From the NCBI GenBank assembly GCA_026709985.1, contig JAPORY010000119.1, positions 1 through 45,604 on the forward strand: a stretch of DNA of 45,604 bases, read 5' to 3'. This document shows, in pieces, positions 45,334-45,604 of this stretch. The first letter of the stretch is position 1. Every line of letters starts with the position of its first letter. The DNA comes from Aestuariivita sp. GTDB lineage: Bacteria; Pseudomonadota; Alphaproteobacteria; Rhodobacterales; Rhodobacteraceae. Made by a program: the position numbers and the translations under genes. Under the pieces are notes generated by a model, which did not search any database, was not told where the DNA came from, and was given only the letters and a program-made list of their open reading frames with translations.

Positions 45334-45604
45334 TTGTTGCTAGCCCGCAAAGATGATAACCTTGCCGTCGGAAGACTCATTGCCGAACTGAAAGGTCAGA
45401 TCAGGGTGCTGGAAGAACGCATGGAGACGAAGCAAGCGGAATACCGCACCGACATATCGATCTTGGCAGAAAAACTATCCGAGAACATCGGTAGGATCGA
45501 AAAAGACGCCGCCAAGCGCGATAAGGAAACCGCTCAGCGCGATAAAGATAATCTGCGGTGGACTATTGGCTTCGGTATTGCCCAAATTGCGATCACCATT
45601 GCGG
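45334..45604 (+). CDS. Partial coiled-coil, membrane-anchored protein, runs off the window
   Basis: The open phase reads LLARKDDNLAVGRLIAELKG, then a long heptad-rich stretch (IRVLEERMETKQAEYRTDIS, LAEKLSENIGRIEKDAAKRD, KETAQRDKDNLRW) and begins a membrane helix (TIGFGIAQIAITIA) at the edge. This fits small coiled-coil proteins with a C-terminal membrane anchor. The true start is not clear: there is no good ATG before 45421, and TTG codons at 45334 and 45337 are possible. The 3' end is missing. Confidence 0.5.
   Translation, partial: MLLARKDDNLAVGRLIAELKGQIRVLEERMETKQAEYRTDISILAEKLSENIGRIEKDAAKRDKETAQRDKDNLRWTIGFGIAQIAITIA

Noticed and set aside
1-45604. CRISPR arrays, tRNA and rRNA genes
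   Set aside because: I looked for regularly spaced repeats and for T-loop and rRNA core sequences and found none; a dedicated scan could still find a missed tRNA.

Overview
This window comes from an alphaproteobacterium, probably a free-living marine or host-associated one. The signs are the order miaB-phoH-ybeY-tlyC-lnt-metK (with trmB further on), a complete cbb3 cytochrome oxidase locus (ccoNOQP-ccoGHIS) behind an FNR/FixK-type site, a plant-type glutamate-cysteine ligase, a DUF482-type GNAT protein, aerobic HemF and a TRAP transporter operon. I cannot fix the order or genus from sequence alone. No rRNA, tRNA or CRISPR array was seen.

Layout. 1-6130: a small lipoprotein, a decayed ISNCY-type transposase, scraps of a branched-chain amino-acid-type ABC transporter, then an intact minus-strand operon dctP-dctQ-dctM-flavin amine oxidase. 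6130-7620: a non-genic stretch with an IS630-type remnant, then a frameshifted small membrane-protein gene. 7660-14640: minus-strand gshA, an iron-complex-type ABC transporter whose ATPase is intact but whose binding protein and permease are wrecked, then a pterin dehydratase, a GNAT protein and a RidA protein. 14900-21890: the plus-strand housekeeping cluster miaB, phoH, ybeY, tlyC, lnt, metK. 21890-25125: an accessory insertion between metK and trmB with two toxin-antitoxin-like modules: a Panacea (DUF4065) protein with a small membrane protein, and a VbhA-like small protein with a Fic protein. 25126-27889: trmB, aroA, cmk. 28090-36081: ccoNOQP and ccoGHIS. 36161-37687: a D,D-carboxypeptidase with a SPOR domain. 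38049-39614: an AAA-ATPase/PD-(D/E)XK protein. 40048-42340: clpS, an SDR protein without the usual catalytic lysine, hemF. 42448-44668: an insertion sequence in which a DruA-like DUF4338 domain and an ISAs1 transposase lie in one reading frame, cut by one stop codon. The right end holds a partial coiled-coil protein.

The intact genes describe a respiring bacterium with a high-affinity terminal oxidase for low oxygen, glutathione and haem synthesis, and TRAP-driven uptake of an organic acid or amine that a flavoprotein oxidase probably degrades. Around them is a layer of eroding accessory DNA. Every one of the 11 frameshifts I could place, in seven broken genes, is a loss of one base, while about 30 kb of housekeeping genes shows none. 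The most rewarding places for follow-up are the metK-trmB accessory island and the DUF4338-ISAs1 element.
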